A DNA stretch of 7,303 nucleotides, from assembly GCA_035406685.1 (NCBI GenBank), contig DAONLM010000157.1:1-7303 (forward strand). Direction: 5' to 3'. Shown piece by piece: positions 1-6,901 of the stretch. The stretch's first letter is position 1. Each line of letters opens with the position of its first letter. A program made the position numbers and the translations under genes. The notes below the pieces were generated by a model. The model ran no database searches. It was not told where the DNA came from and was given only the letters and a program-made list of their open reading frames with translations. This DNA is from DAONLM01 sp035406685 (GTDB lineage: Bacteria; Spirochaetota; GWE2-31-10; MWDO01).

Positions 1-268
1 CTTTTTTTATTACTCTTCACTAAAACCACTCTTAGCATAACTATGCTTTTAACAAATCACGATAGTTTAATTTTCTGACAAAATAAAATTCTTTTAATAT
101 AATTTTTTTATATTTTTTTACTCAAAATAGAGTAAAGATAGAACTAAACATTAATTGCAATGTTTTTCTTCTTAAATTTAGGAAGGTGGAATTTTAGCCT
201 CATTATAAATCTTAAATATACTAAGACAATTGTCGTATAAATTATTTAAATAATAATACAACATTTAA
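1..268. other. Intergenic region downstream of the GDYXXLXY gene
   Basis: No credible coding region lies here; the frames are short and lack ribosome binding sites. The stretch is very A+T rich. It contains a 7-bp inverted repeat TTTACTC/GAGTAAA (117-123 and 130-136) around a 6-nt loop, immediately followed by GATAGAA, which resembles motifs near the right end of the window. It also contains the perfect palindromes GACAATTGTC (225-234) and ATTATTTAAATAAT (241-254). None has the GC-rich stem plus T tract, in minus-strand orientation, that would make a convincing terminator for the gene ending at 269. The left edge may cut into a neighbouring gene, but this cannot be decided. Confidence 0.5.
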
Positions 269-853
269 TTATTTATTTTGCTCTTTAATAAATTTTTCAA
301 TAGGAATCTCATTAATAAAAAAACCCTTTTGAATTGTTCTTCCATTTTTATCAACACCAAGTATTAAATTAGGGATAAATTTTTCTCTGTCAAGGGATCT
401 TAATATATTTTCTCCTTTTAATGCATAATCTTCCTGTAAATAGTATTCTCTAAAATTTATCTTTAATACAATTTTAGTATCATAAATATCTTTTATCTTT
501 GTTTTAATGAATATCTTATCCTCCTGTGGTTTTTCAAAAGAGATATCCTCTACGTGATAAAAACCATCCTCTTTTTGACTAAGAATATAATAAATAGGAA
601 ATCTTTTTTTCTTATTAAGTTCCTCTTTAGAATAATTTTTTATGGAAGGTAAGCTTGTAATAAATTCATTTTCAATATCAAAACTTAAATTAATGTATCT
701 ACCTTTCATAAAATCATAAGGATCATAAAGATTAGCTTTTAATCTTACTATTTTCTCAGATCCAAGTATTGTATTTGCATATAAAAGCATCAATATTATT
801 ATTAAAAATTGAAAAATTATAACAATAAAAAATAAAAATTTATTTAATTTCAT
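269..853 (-). CDS. GDYXXLXY family membrane-anchored protein
   Basis: A 194-aa protein of unknown biochemical function, probably the partner of the large membrane protein encoded just upstream. Residues 6-30 form one hydrophobic segment that should anchor it, leaving an extracytoplasmic domain of about 160 residues. The family signature follows: Asp44-Pro45, then Gly51-Arg52-Tyr53 with Leu56 and Phe58, matching the DP...GDYxxLxY consensus except that Asp is Arg and the last Tyr is Phe. The C-terminal half keeps the pattern of a YYLQE...A.KGE segment near 135-150 and a final V.K.GR...KGFFIN stretch. The ATG at 853-851 is chosen because an AAGGGG ribosome binding site sits 9 nt upstream, inside the 3' end of the previous gene. 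The 14-nt overlap implies one mRNA and coupled translation. The family assignment is confident; the role is unknown. Confidence 0.85.
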   Translation of the reverse strand: MKLNKFLFFIVIIFQFLIIILMLLYANTILGSEKIVRLKANLYDPYDFMKGRYINLSFDIENEFITSLPSIKNYSKEELNKKKRFPIYYILSQKEDGFYHVEDISFEKPQEDKIFIKTKIKDIYDTKIVLKINFREYYLQEDYALKGENILRSLDREKFIPNLILGVDKNGRTIQKGFFINEIPIEKFIKEQNK

Positions 854-3275
854 TTTCTTTTACCCCTTTTTTAAAAATATATGAAAGTATTATGTTTACT
901 ATAAGAATGATAATACCACTAATAAAAAAGACAAGTGCTTTTATTAAAAGATTAACATCTAACTCAAAAAATCTTATAATGAATGTCAAAATCAAAAATA
1001 TAGCAAAAATATTTATTATTGCAATTGATCTTTTTTTTACCCCAATGGCAAAAAAGTTTAAACACAAGAGTAGGATTATGATATTTATAATCCAGTTTAT
1101 TAATAAGGGACTTATGCAATTATCAGTAAATTTTTTTATAAATGTTATCACAAATAATAAGAGTGGTAGTCCGATTATAAAATAATTAATTATAATTTTT
1201 TTTCTAATAAGATCAATAATAAATGCAATCTGACTGACAAAAGTGATAGATCCAAATAATATTAAATTTAATGTAGAGGGATTTTCTAAAAATTTATATT
1301 CTACTAAATATTTTGAAATATTAGAGAAAGAGAAGATAAAAAGAAAAACAGTAGAGAGGACTATTCCTATTATTTCAAGAAAAAAAAGATTGTTACTCTC
1401 TGTTTTTTTATTTTGGTAAAGACTAAAATAATATAACATAGAAAAGAAACCAGATACAAGAAATGTCCAGACAAAAGAATATCTCATTATTCCATATATT
1501 ATTATTGGGAGTGGGAGAAGTAATATAATTAGTTCTGAAAAAACCGAGTTTTTTATTAGTAGATCTTTAAATACTGAGTATAAAATTATAAAACAAAAAA
1601 ATATTGATAAAATAAAAATAAAATTTTCTATTTTTAAATGATTAGAATATGTAAAAAATGAAAGGAATAACGAAAAAAATCCATCTATTAGAGTAATTAA
1701 GTCAAAATCTGTTATGCTCTTTTTTTTATAAATATAGTATATAAATCCAACTATTGAAAAAACAAGTAACATAAGAAGAGAGATAAAATTTAAAATAATA
1801 ATATTATTCCATTTTATAGGATTAATATCTTTTGAAAAAATGTAAAAGAATAAAATTGACAATGAAGATAAAATAAATATGCTCAAAGTGCTTAATATTT
1901 TTATTGATCTAAATATATTGAAATTTTCTTCTCCTAAAATTGAAACAATAAATATAAAAATAAAATAAGAGGATAATATTATGATAAAATAGTCCGGGAT
2001 CTGAATAATTATTTTTAAAATAACGCCAGATGTTAACAAAAGTGCGACAATTGTCTTATTTAAATTTTTATTTATTAGATTATATATTGTTAATATAATA
2101 AAAGATAAAAGAGCAGATATTGTGATAATAAAACTCGAAATTTCATGGTTAATAATTTTAAAAGAATTTAGAATATATAATATTGGCAAAAGTAGTATAA
2201 AAAGAGAGGCTATTATGTTTAAAAGGCTAATCTCTTTTTTTGTAAAAAATTTAACATACATAAATATCAATGAGATAATAAACAGAAGAGTAACAACAGT
2301 ATAATCAACAATTGTCCCATACATTATATAATCCATTCCTTTTTTAATAACACCTATATCTTTCCATACCCAGTTAAACATAAAGATAAATAAAAGAGCA
2401 ATACTCCCAATAAAACCAGTCAATCTGAATGGAGTTTTAAAAATATTTTCTTCTCTGTTTTCATAAATATCCCCAATCATACGATAGATATAGATAATAA
2501 AACCATAGCCTAATATCCATATTCCAGTAAGTGTCTTTTCAAATGCAACTCCTAAACAAGAAAGAGAAACTATTATAAAAATATAGCCAAAAAATATTTT
2601 TTTAGAGTCAGATATCCCCTTTTTAAAAATCAATGGTATAATGCCTGCAAGTAAAGGATAAAATAATACTGCCTGTTGATTTTCGTATTGACTAAGCCAT
2701 GTCCAGTTAATTAAAAGTATAGCATAAAAAATAGAGGTGCTAACAGATTGAAATATATATAAAATACCTAAAGTTGATAATAACCATATTAATAAAAATT
2801 GCGAAAGATCTCCAGTAGAAATTCTATATATTTGAGATATAAATGAAAATACCCCACCAAACATCAATGCCCAAAAAATTGATACACCTTCTGAAAATTG
2901 TTTAGAGTAGTTATTGTTTCTTATAATGATCTTATAGAAAGATAGCCCAGAAGGTATTAATAATAAAATAAAAGCAAATATTGTTTTTATCTCCCTTGGT
3001 ATATGAGCCCAGTTAATGGCAATAAAAGTAATTATACCAATTGCTATAAAAATAGCTGCTATAATACTTAAAACTATTAATGCAAAAGCTCTATGACCTG
3101 TTTTTTCTTTTTTTATCATATCTGTTTTTATTTTTGGCTCCTCACTATTTTTTAGAATTTCATTATAATAAGAGGTTATTTTAATTTCTATATCTTCTGT
3201 AATCACCCCATCTTTTTTTAAAATTTTTATCTCATTTAAGATGAAATCAACAATATTTTTAGATAATTTCCTCAT
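840..3275 (-). CDS. Giant polytopic membrane protein, DUF2157/DUF4401 type
   Basis: An 811-aa integral membrane protein of unknown function. The first ~65 residues are hydrophilic and probably cytoplasmic (a helical region rich in Lys/Glu with a KKDGVITEDI turn), as in the N-terminus of DUF2157 proteins. The rest is almost continuous hydrophobic sequence; by eye I count about 26 possible membrane spans. The first spans carry the DUF2157-like pattern, including IAINW, a Pro-Ser-Gly turn, and GVSIFWALMFGG followed by SQIYRISTGD. The end resembles the close of DUF4401-type proteins, with a Phe-Glu-Leu-Asp loop and a last span rich in Gly-Ile-Ile-Leu. The ATG at 3275-3273 has AAGGGG 6 nt upstream. 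The next gene begins inside its last codons and encodes a GDYXXLXY protein, the usual neighbour of this family. No transport or catalytic motif is visible, so no substrate is proposed. Confidence 0.85.
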   Translation of the reverse strand: MRKLSKNIVDFILNEIKILKKDGVITEDIEIKITSYYNEILKNSEEPKIKTDMIKKEKTGHRAFALIVLSIIAAIFIAIGIITFIAINWAHIPREIKTIFAFILLLIPSGLSFYKIIIRNNNYSKQFSEGVSIFWALMFGGVFSFISQIYRISTGDLSQFLLIWLLSTLGILYIFQSVSTSIFYAILLINWTWLSQYENQQAVLFYPLLAGIIPLIFKKGISDSKKIFFGYIFIIVSLSCLGVAFEKTLTGIWILGYGFIIYIYRMIGDIYENREENIFKTPFRLTGFIGSIALLFIFMFNWVWKDIGVIKKGMDYIMYGTIVDYTVVTLLFIISLIFMYVKFFTKKEISLLNIIASLFILLLPILYILNSFKIINHEISSFIITISALLSFIILTIYNLINKNLNKTIVALLLTSGVILKIIIQIPDYFIIILSSYFIFIFIVSILGEENFNIFRSIKILSTLSIFILSSLSILFFYIFSKDINPIKWNNIIILNFISLLMLLVFSIVGFIYYIYKKKSITDFDLITLIDGFFSLFLSFFTYSNHLKIENFIFILSIFFCFIILYSVFKDLLIKNSVFSELIILLLPLPIIIYGIMRYSFVWTFLVSGFFSMLYYFSLYQNKKTESNNLFFLEIIGIVLSTVFLFIFSFSNISKYLVEYKFLENPSTLNLILFGSITFVSQIAFIIDLIRKKIIINYFIIGLPLLLFVITFIKKFTDNCISPLLINWIINIIILLLCLNFFAIGVKKRSIAIINIFAIFLILTFIIRFFELDVNLLIKALVFFISGIIILIVNIILSYIFKKGVKENEIK

Positions 3276-3469
3276 TGTTTGCCCCTTAAATAGTGGATTT
3301 TTCTACCTTTGTAAATCTTATAAATTATTCAGAAGATTCATTATTTAAAAGATCTGACTTCTATATGTTAGGCAAGTAAAATTAATTTTTTCTTACTAAA
3401 TAATTTATTGTTACATTGGGTAAAAATTTTTAATTTTCTTAATATGAATTATATCTCAAAAAATAGGTT

Positions 3470-3499
3470 TTGTCAAAAAACAATAAAAAAATTTAAAAT
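3470..3499 (+). promoter_or_regulatory. Candidate sigma70-type promoter for the 51-aa ORF and yqeK
   Basis: TTGTCA at 3470-3475 (5 of 6 matches to TTGACA) is followed after 18 nt by TAAAAT at 3494-3499 (5 of 6 matches to TATAAT). Transcription would start near 3506 and give a leader of about 45 nt. The spacing is slightly long and the region is very A+T rich, so a chance match is possible. The location and the good -35 favour it. Confidence 0.45.
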
Positions 3500-3538
3500 A
3501 AATTTTATTTTTCCGAATATTTTAATAAAGAAAAAAAT

Positions 3539-3543
3539 GGAGG
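3539..3543 (+). promoter_or_regulatory. Strong ribosome binding site of the 51-aa ORF
   Basis: GGAGG sits 6 nt before the ATG at 3550, the ideal distance, and is the best Shine-Dalgarno match seen in the window. It is the main evidence that the short reading frame is translated. It would also load ribosomes for yqeK, which has no good site of its own. Confidence 0.75.
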
Positions 3544-3549
3544 TAAAAA

Positions 3550-3705
3550 ATGAAGTATTCTAAATTTCAATTAAGAGAGATTGAAATTATTAAAAGAGAG
3601 TATAAAGATATACTTGGAGATGATATTAAATTATTAGATGAAGAGGATGGTCTTGAAAAATTAAGTAAAATCTGTATGAGTAAATTAAAGAAAATTGATG
3701 TTTGA
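3550..3705 (+). CDS. Small hypothetical protein upstream of yqeK (51 aa)
   Basis: I do not recognise this family. The frame encodes a 51-residue charged protein with no membrane segment. It begins MKYSKFQLREIEIIKREY, continues with a DDIKLLDEED acidic stretch, and ends SKLKKIDV. Most of it should be helical, with a run of Lys/Arg/Glu and an acidic turn in the middle, so it could be a small cytoplasmic adaptor or regulator. No DNA- or nucleotide-binding motif is evident. Support for coding comes from the GGAGG site 6 nt upstream, a codon choice like that of its neighbours, and the tight fit to yqeK: its TGA stop at 3703 overlaps the yqeK ATG at 3698 by 8 nt. TGA is followed in frame by TAA, a tandem stop. 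It could alternatively act mainly as a leader that delivers ribosomes to yqeK. Confidence 0.65.
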   Translation: MKYSKFQLREIEIIKREYKDILGDDIKLLDEEDGLEKLSKICMSKLKKIDV

Positions 3706-4294
3706 TAATATTATTTTAAAAAAATATTTAACAAATGAAAAAAGGATATCTCATTCAATCTCAACAGCAATGTTTATGAAAAAATATGCTATTTTTTTTG
3801 ATATTGATCCAGAGAAAGCATATTTTGCTGGATTATATCACGACATCGCAAAAGAGATGCCAATTGAAGATGTAATAAAATTAGCAAAAAATTTTAAGAA
3901 TAGAGATATTTTTGAAATAAAATATTTTGATTTTAAAGTAAATAATCCGGTTTTATTACATGGGGTTGCTGCAGCAGAAATTTTAATAAAAGAATATAAT
4001 ATAACAGATAGAGAAATTTTAATTTCTATTTGTCAACATACAACAGGGGGAGTGAATTTACCCAGATTAGCACAATGGACATATTTAGCAGATTATTGTG
4101 AACCATTAAGAAAGTATTCAGATTCCATGAAAATAAGAAAGATAATTACAAAAGAAAAAAATTTTTATAAAGCATATTACTATTCTTACAACTATATATT
4201 ATCTCATCTTTTAGATAAAAATAAATTAATATGTGCTGAGGCAATTGATGGCTATAATGAGGCACTCCAATTATATGAAAATTCTATTATATAA
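3698..4294 (+). CDS. yqeK: HD-domain bis(5'-nucleosyl)-tetraphosphatase (symmetrical) YqeK
   Basis: A 198-aa cytosolic metal-dependent hydrolase. The YqeK family splits diadenosine tetraphosphate symmetrically into two ADP, lowering this stress-related dinucleotide. All expected metal ligands are visible: His19 in RISHS, His48-Asp49 in AGLYHDIAKE, His88 in LLHGVAA, His114 in ICQHTTG and Asp132 in YLADYCEP. The HTTG and ADYxEPxR segments separate YqeK from other HD proteins, and the length matches the usual ~190 residues. I chose ATG 3698 over TTG 3695 because ATG is stronger and the extra residue adds nothing. It has no good ribosome binding site; the 8-nt overlap with the 51-aa ORF suggests coupled translation. 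The common neighbours nadD and rsfS are absent on both sides. The identification is confident and the substrate is inferred from the family. Confidence 0.92.
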   Translation: MFDNIILKKYLTNEKRISHSISTAMFMKKYAIFFDIDPEKAYFAGLYHDIAKEMPIEDVIKLAKNFKNRDIFEIKYFDFKVNNPVLLHGVAAAEILIKEYNITDREILISICQHTTGGVNLPRLAQWTYLADYCEPLRKYSDSMKIRKIITKEKNFYKAYYYSYNYILSHLLDKNKLICAEAIDGYNEALQLYENSII

Positions 4295-4363
4295 CAGATA
4301 AATTTTAAAAAAGTTAGAATCTACAGATATCCCCCTATTTTTTATAAAATAATGTTAAAATTT

Positions 4364-4392
4364 TTGCTTGTATATTTTTAAATTTTTAGAAT
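4364..4392 (+). promoter_or_regulatory. Candidate promoter for the SPOR-domain gene
   Basis: TTGCTT (4364-4369) and TAGAAT (4387-4392; 5 of 6 matches to TATAAT) are separated by exactly 17 nt in the 151-nt gap after yqeK. A transcript would start near 4399 and give a leader of about 45 nt. The -35 matches only its first three positions, and chance is a real concern in such A+T-rich DNA. No convincing terminator separates yqeK from this point, so read-through from yqeK is also possible. Confidence 0.4.
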
Positions 4393-4445
4393 TTAAAAAC
4401 CGATATTTAAAAAAAATTAAAATACAGAGAAAATAAGGATTTAAG

Positions 4446-6626
4446 GTGAAAAGAAAATTAAATATACTCTATTTTTTTCTATTCATATTTATACTTATCA
4501 CTAATACAAGTATGAATAGAGCATTGCAAAAAGAGTATAGGTTGGTATATTTTAAATATGCTCCAGAAGATATTTTAATAAAAGTCTATCCTTTAAATTC
4601 TACAAATACAGAAGAAGAGAATACTGATTATATAATTTCTAAGATAGATAATAATAGTATAAATTTATTTCTTGTAAAAAAAGCCCCAAATGAAAGGGAT
4701 TATATAAATTATAAATATAGGGTTGTATTTTACAAGCCACAAAAATTTAATGAAAGTGTTGTAAATATTCCAGTATATTCATTCCAGATATATTTTAAAG
4801 ATGATGATGCGATTGTTAAATATGAACCTTTTAAAGCAGTTCCAAAAGAAATTAAGGAGAACAATCTTGAAAAGAAATTTGAAAAACACCCAACAACCAA
4901 TATATATTTTATAAAAGACTATAACGGTGAGGATTTTCTATTATCAGAAAGAATGAGAAAGGTAAAATTTATTGGTAAAATAAAGAACGCAAATGGCACA
5001 TATACACCGGTAAAACCAGAGTCAAATTTAAAAATCAAATTAATTAAAATCGATGAAGAGATTTCAGAAGATAATACTTCTGACATAAAAAAAGATTATA
5101 TTGTAGAAGTGCCTTTATATCAGGATGTAACCTTAGGCCTTGTTGCTTATAGAATAGAGAGAATATCAGAATATACAAGATATGATATAAAGTCTATTTT
5201 AATTAATAATGTAGAATCTGATACAAAAATAATACATTTTGCAGAAATATGGAATAACATGTATGAGCAGGAACTTGTATTTCAGGATGATGGAAGTGTA
5301 ATTGATTTTAATTTTGATCCAGGGTTGTATGATCTTGAATATATTATTGACAACAAATTGATTAAACAGAAAGATTCTCCTCTCTCTCTATCTTTAAAGC
5401 AATATGATAATAAAGATATAAAAATAAATCTGACAGCAAAAGATTTTGTAGTTAGATATTTAAAACATCCAACAGAGACAATAGAATATAAATCTTTATC
5501 TTACAAAAGAGCAAGTGATGTTATTAAAGAGATCAATCAAAAATATTCAGATTTTACAGAGATTACAGAGGATGGAGCTTTAAAAATAAAGCCTAATTTT
5601 AATCAGATATCATTTGCAATATTCTCAAATCCAACAAGAGCAAAGATAAAATATAAAAGACTTGAGCCAAGTTCTGAAAATTCAAATTATAAACAGGTAG
5701 AACTTGGGGAAACGCCAATATTTTTTGAGAAGTTTGATTATGGCAAGTATATTATTACAGCAACATGGTATGAAAAAGAGGATAATAAGATAAAAGAATA
5801 TTTTGTAGAAAAAACAATAGAATTTTCAGAGCCCCCTTCAACAAAATTTCTTGAAGGAGTTAATTATCTAAGAAAAGGGGAGACAGAAATTCCTTATTTA
5901 ATGTTTTATCTTCTTGGAAATGATAAAAAGATAAAAAATGTTACTGATGTTACAAGTGATTCAAAAGAAAAAGAAATTATCAGGGATGTATCATCTGATG
6001 ATAAATTAAAAGAGAATAAAGATTTATATTCTGAAAACAAGAAAGATGTTACAAGTGATTCAAAAGAAAAAGAAATTATCAGGGATGTATCATCTGATGA
6101 TAAATTAAAAGAGAATAAAGATTTATATTCTGAAAACAAGAAAGATGTTACAAGTGATTCAAAAGAAAAAGAAATTATCAAGGATATATCGTCTGATGAT
6201 AAACTGAAAGAGAATAATAAAAACAAAACAATAACAACAGATAAGACAAATGGAATAAATGATAAAGAAAAGAAGGAGGATATAAAATTAACAAAAAAAG
6301 CAAAAGAGGATTTAAAATATATTAAGAAGAGTAATAACGATCTTTTTTATATACAAATTGCGGCATTTCAAATAGGTGAAAAACCACTCTCATTTATAAA
6401 TTATTATGGGGAAGTCTTTGCAAATGAATATAAGAAAATGTATAATAAAGATATAAAAAATTCTCTATTTTTAGCAAATAAGGTTGTAAATAAGAAGAAT
6501 TATATTGTTATTGTATTTGGTTCTTTTAAGAAAATAGAGGATGCAAGAAAAGAAATATCTCTTGTTCATGATATTGTAAACGACGCATTTATTGTTAAAG
6601 AAAAATTATTAGAAAGTAAAAAATAG
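4446..6626 (+). CDS. Exported repeat-linker protein with PEGA-like module and C-terminal SPOR domain
   Basis: A 726-aa protein, not recognised as a named family. Translation starts at GTG, supported by AAGGA 6 nt upstream and by the signal peptide that follows directly: MKRK, a hydrophobic core at 7-18, and a possible cleavage after Ala26. Residues 27-~380 look beta-rich and carry two HPT segments. Residues ~389-458 resemble a PEGA module: SNPTRAKIKY, then GETP at 421-424 and a YGKYIITA strand. From ~489 to 630 runs a Lys/Asp/Glu/Ser linker containing 33-residue tandem repeats (501-590). Residues 632-~722 form a SPOR-like domain, with FYIQIAAF at its start, a NYIVIVFGSF strand, then EDARKE and NDAFIV. 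SPOR domains bind peptidoglycan glycan strands stripped of stem peptides, often at the septum. A wall-associated periplasmic or surface role is inferred; the N-terminal function is unknown. Confidence 0.8.
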   Translation: MKRKLNILYFFLFIFILITNTSMNRALQKEYRLVYFKYAPEDILIKVYPLNSTNTEEENTDYIISKIDNNSINLFLVKKAPNERDYINYKYRVVFYKPQKFNESVVNIPVYSFQIYFKDDDAIVKYEPFKAVPKEIKENNLEKKFEKHPTTNIYFIKDYNGEDFLLSERMRKVKFIGKIKNANGTYTPVKPESNLKIKLIKIDEEISEDNTSDIKKDYIVEVPLYQDVTLGLVAYRIERISEYTRYDIKSILINNVESDTKIIHFAEIWNNMYEQELVFQDDGSVIDFNFDPGLYDLEYIIDNKLIKQKDSPLSLSLKQYDNKDIKINLTAKDFVVRYLKHPTETIEYKSLSYKRASDVIKEINQKYSDFTEITEDGALKIKPNFNQISFAIFSNPTRAKIKYKRLEPSSENSNYKQVELGETPIFFEKFDYGKYIITATWYEKEDNKIKEYFVEKTIEFSEPPSTKFLEGVNYLRKGETEIPYLMFYLLGNDKKIKNVTDVTSDSKEKEIIRDVSSDDKLKENKDLYSENKKDVTSDSKEKEIIRDVSSDDKLKENKDLYSENKKDVTSDSKEKEIIKDISSDDKLKENNKNKTITTDKTNGINDKEKKEDIKLTKKAKEDLKYIKKSNNDLFYIQIAAFQIGEKPLSFINYYGEVFANEYKKMYNKDIKNSLFLANKVVNKKNYIVIVFGSFKKIEDARKEISLVHDIVNDAFIVKEKLLESKK
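5946..6215 (+). repeat. 99-bp in-frame tandem repeat, about 2.7 units
   Basis: Units lie at 5946-6044, 6045-6143 and 6144-6215, the last one partial at 72 nt. Units 1 and 2 are identical at every base. Unit 3 matches for its first 37 nt, then shows five substitutions over the rest, changing Arg to Lys and Val to Ile plus two silent codons. Each full unit encodes 33 residues (starting DVTSDSKEKE), keeps the reading frame, and forms the charged linker before the SPOR domain. Within a unit, two halves resemble each other (DVTSDSKEKE and DVSSDDKLKE), suggesting an older duplication. The array probably changes length by slippage or recombination. Confidence 0.95.
6339..6611 (+). other. SPOR-like domain region
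   Basis: Residues 632-722 of the exported protein. The visible pattern is an opening strand FYIQIAAFQ, a helix region with a conserved-type Ala-Asn, a second strand YIVIVFGSFKK, the helix EDARKEISLV, and a closing NDAFIVKE. This fits the beta-alpha-beta-beta-alpha-beta fold of SPOR domains, including the aromatic/Gln opening and the G-[PS]-[FY] turn. It is somewhat longer than the usual ~70-75 residues because of an insert (NEYKKMYNKDIKNS). Confidence 0.75.
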
Positions 6627-6843
6627 TGTTTTTCATTAAAATATCTTTTAGTAAAAGTCTATATCGAAAAGATTTTCTATTACCAGAATAAAATTATACT
6701 TGCCGTTTTAAACTCTAAAATTATAAATTATGATTAATAATTTTTAGAAATAAAAGTCTTTGCCAAATTTAAATATTTCTTGTTTAAAAAGTTAAGATTT
6801 AATTATTTAAATTGGTTATGAGGGTGTGATTTTATTTTTAAGC

Positions 6844-6901
6844 AGTGAAAAAGATAGAATTATCCTAAGGATAAGTTTTGAGTAAGAAAGATAGAATGGT
6901 C
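6844..6901 (+). repeat. 21-nt direct repeat pair around a palindrome
   Basis: Copies at 6844-6864 and 6881-6901, 37 nt apart, match at 17 of 21 positions and share the exact 11-mer AAAGATAGAAT (6850-6860 and 6887-6897). The palindrome TTATCCTAAGGATAA overlaps the end of the first copy. The 10-mer AAAGATAGAA occurs again at 134-143. Confidence 0.7.
6860..6874. repeat. Perfect 15-nt palindrome TTATCCTAAGGATAA
   Basis: Two 7-bp arms (TTATCCT/AGGATAA) meet around a single central base. As DNA it could be a dimer binding site. As RNA it would form a short hairpin with a 3-nt loop, too weak on its own for a terminator and followed only by GTTTT. Confidence 0.6.

Larger units (their letters stand above)
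3276..3549. promoter_or_regulatory. Divergent intergenic control region
   Basis: This 274-nt gap separates the minus-strand membrane pair from the plus-strand 51-aa ORF/yqeK pair, so it must carry promoters for both directions unless transcription enters from elsewhere. On the minus strand an AAGGGG ribosome binding site (complement of 3282-3287) lies 6 nt before the ATG. No minus-strand promoter stands out: A+T content is so high that TATAAT-like hexamers are common, and none has a good -35 at the right distance. The plus-strand promoter candidate is listed separately. No tRNA, riboswitch-like fold or clear operator dyad was recognised. Confidence 0.5.

Noticed and set aside
34..47. AGCATA/TATGCT hairpin followed by TTTT as a terminator
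   Set aside because: The stem is only 5-6 bp with few GC pairs, and there is no upstream plus-strand gene visible to terminate.
155..206. Minus-strand 19-codon frame beginning ATGAGG
   Set aside because: It is too short, has no ribosome binding site, and no partner gene; nothing separates it from chance.
225..254. Palindromes GACAATTGTC and ATTATTTAAATAAT as operator sites
   Set aside because: They lie downstream of the nearest gene rather than in a promoter, and short A+T-rich palindromes are expected by chance here.
892..1185. Plus-strand open frame of 97 codons inside the large membrane protein gene
   Set aside because: It is antisense to a long, well-supported gene, has no ribosome binding site, and its hydrophobic/basic make-up is what the complement of A+T-rich membrane codons produces. 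The same applies to the plus-strand frame at 2122-2304.
3537..3563. Eight-codon frame ATG...TAA overlapping the ribosome binding site of the 51-aa ORF
   Set aside because: It lacks its own Shine-Dalgarno site, encodes no attenuator-like codon run, and overlaps the stronger ATG at 3550.
5946..6215. Possible CRISPR array
   Set aside because: The repeats are 99 bp, directly adjoining, lack spacers, and lie in frame within a gene with a signal peptide and a SPOR domain.
5906..6226. Minus-strand frame of 106 codons with repeated Ser/Phe-rich segments
   Set aside because: It is the complement of the tandem repeat. Once one unit lacks stops in that frame, every copy does, so length is no evidence for coding.
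6715..6747. AAAATTAT/ATAATTTT stem as the terminator of the SPOR-domain gene
   Set aside because: The stem has no GC pairs, the loop is 12 nt, and no clean T tract follows. It is also about 90 nt past the stop codon.
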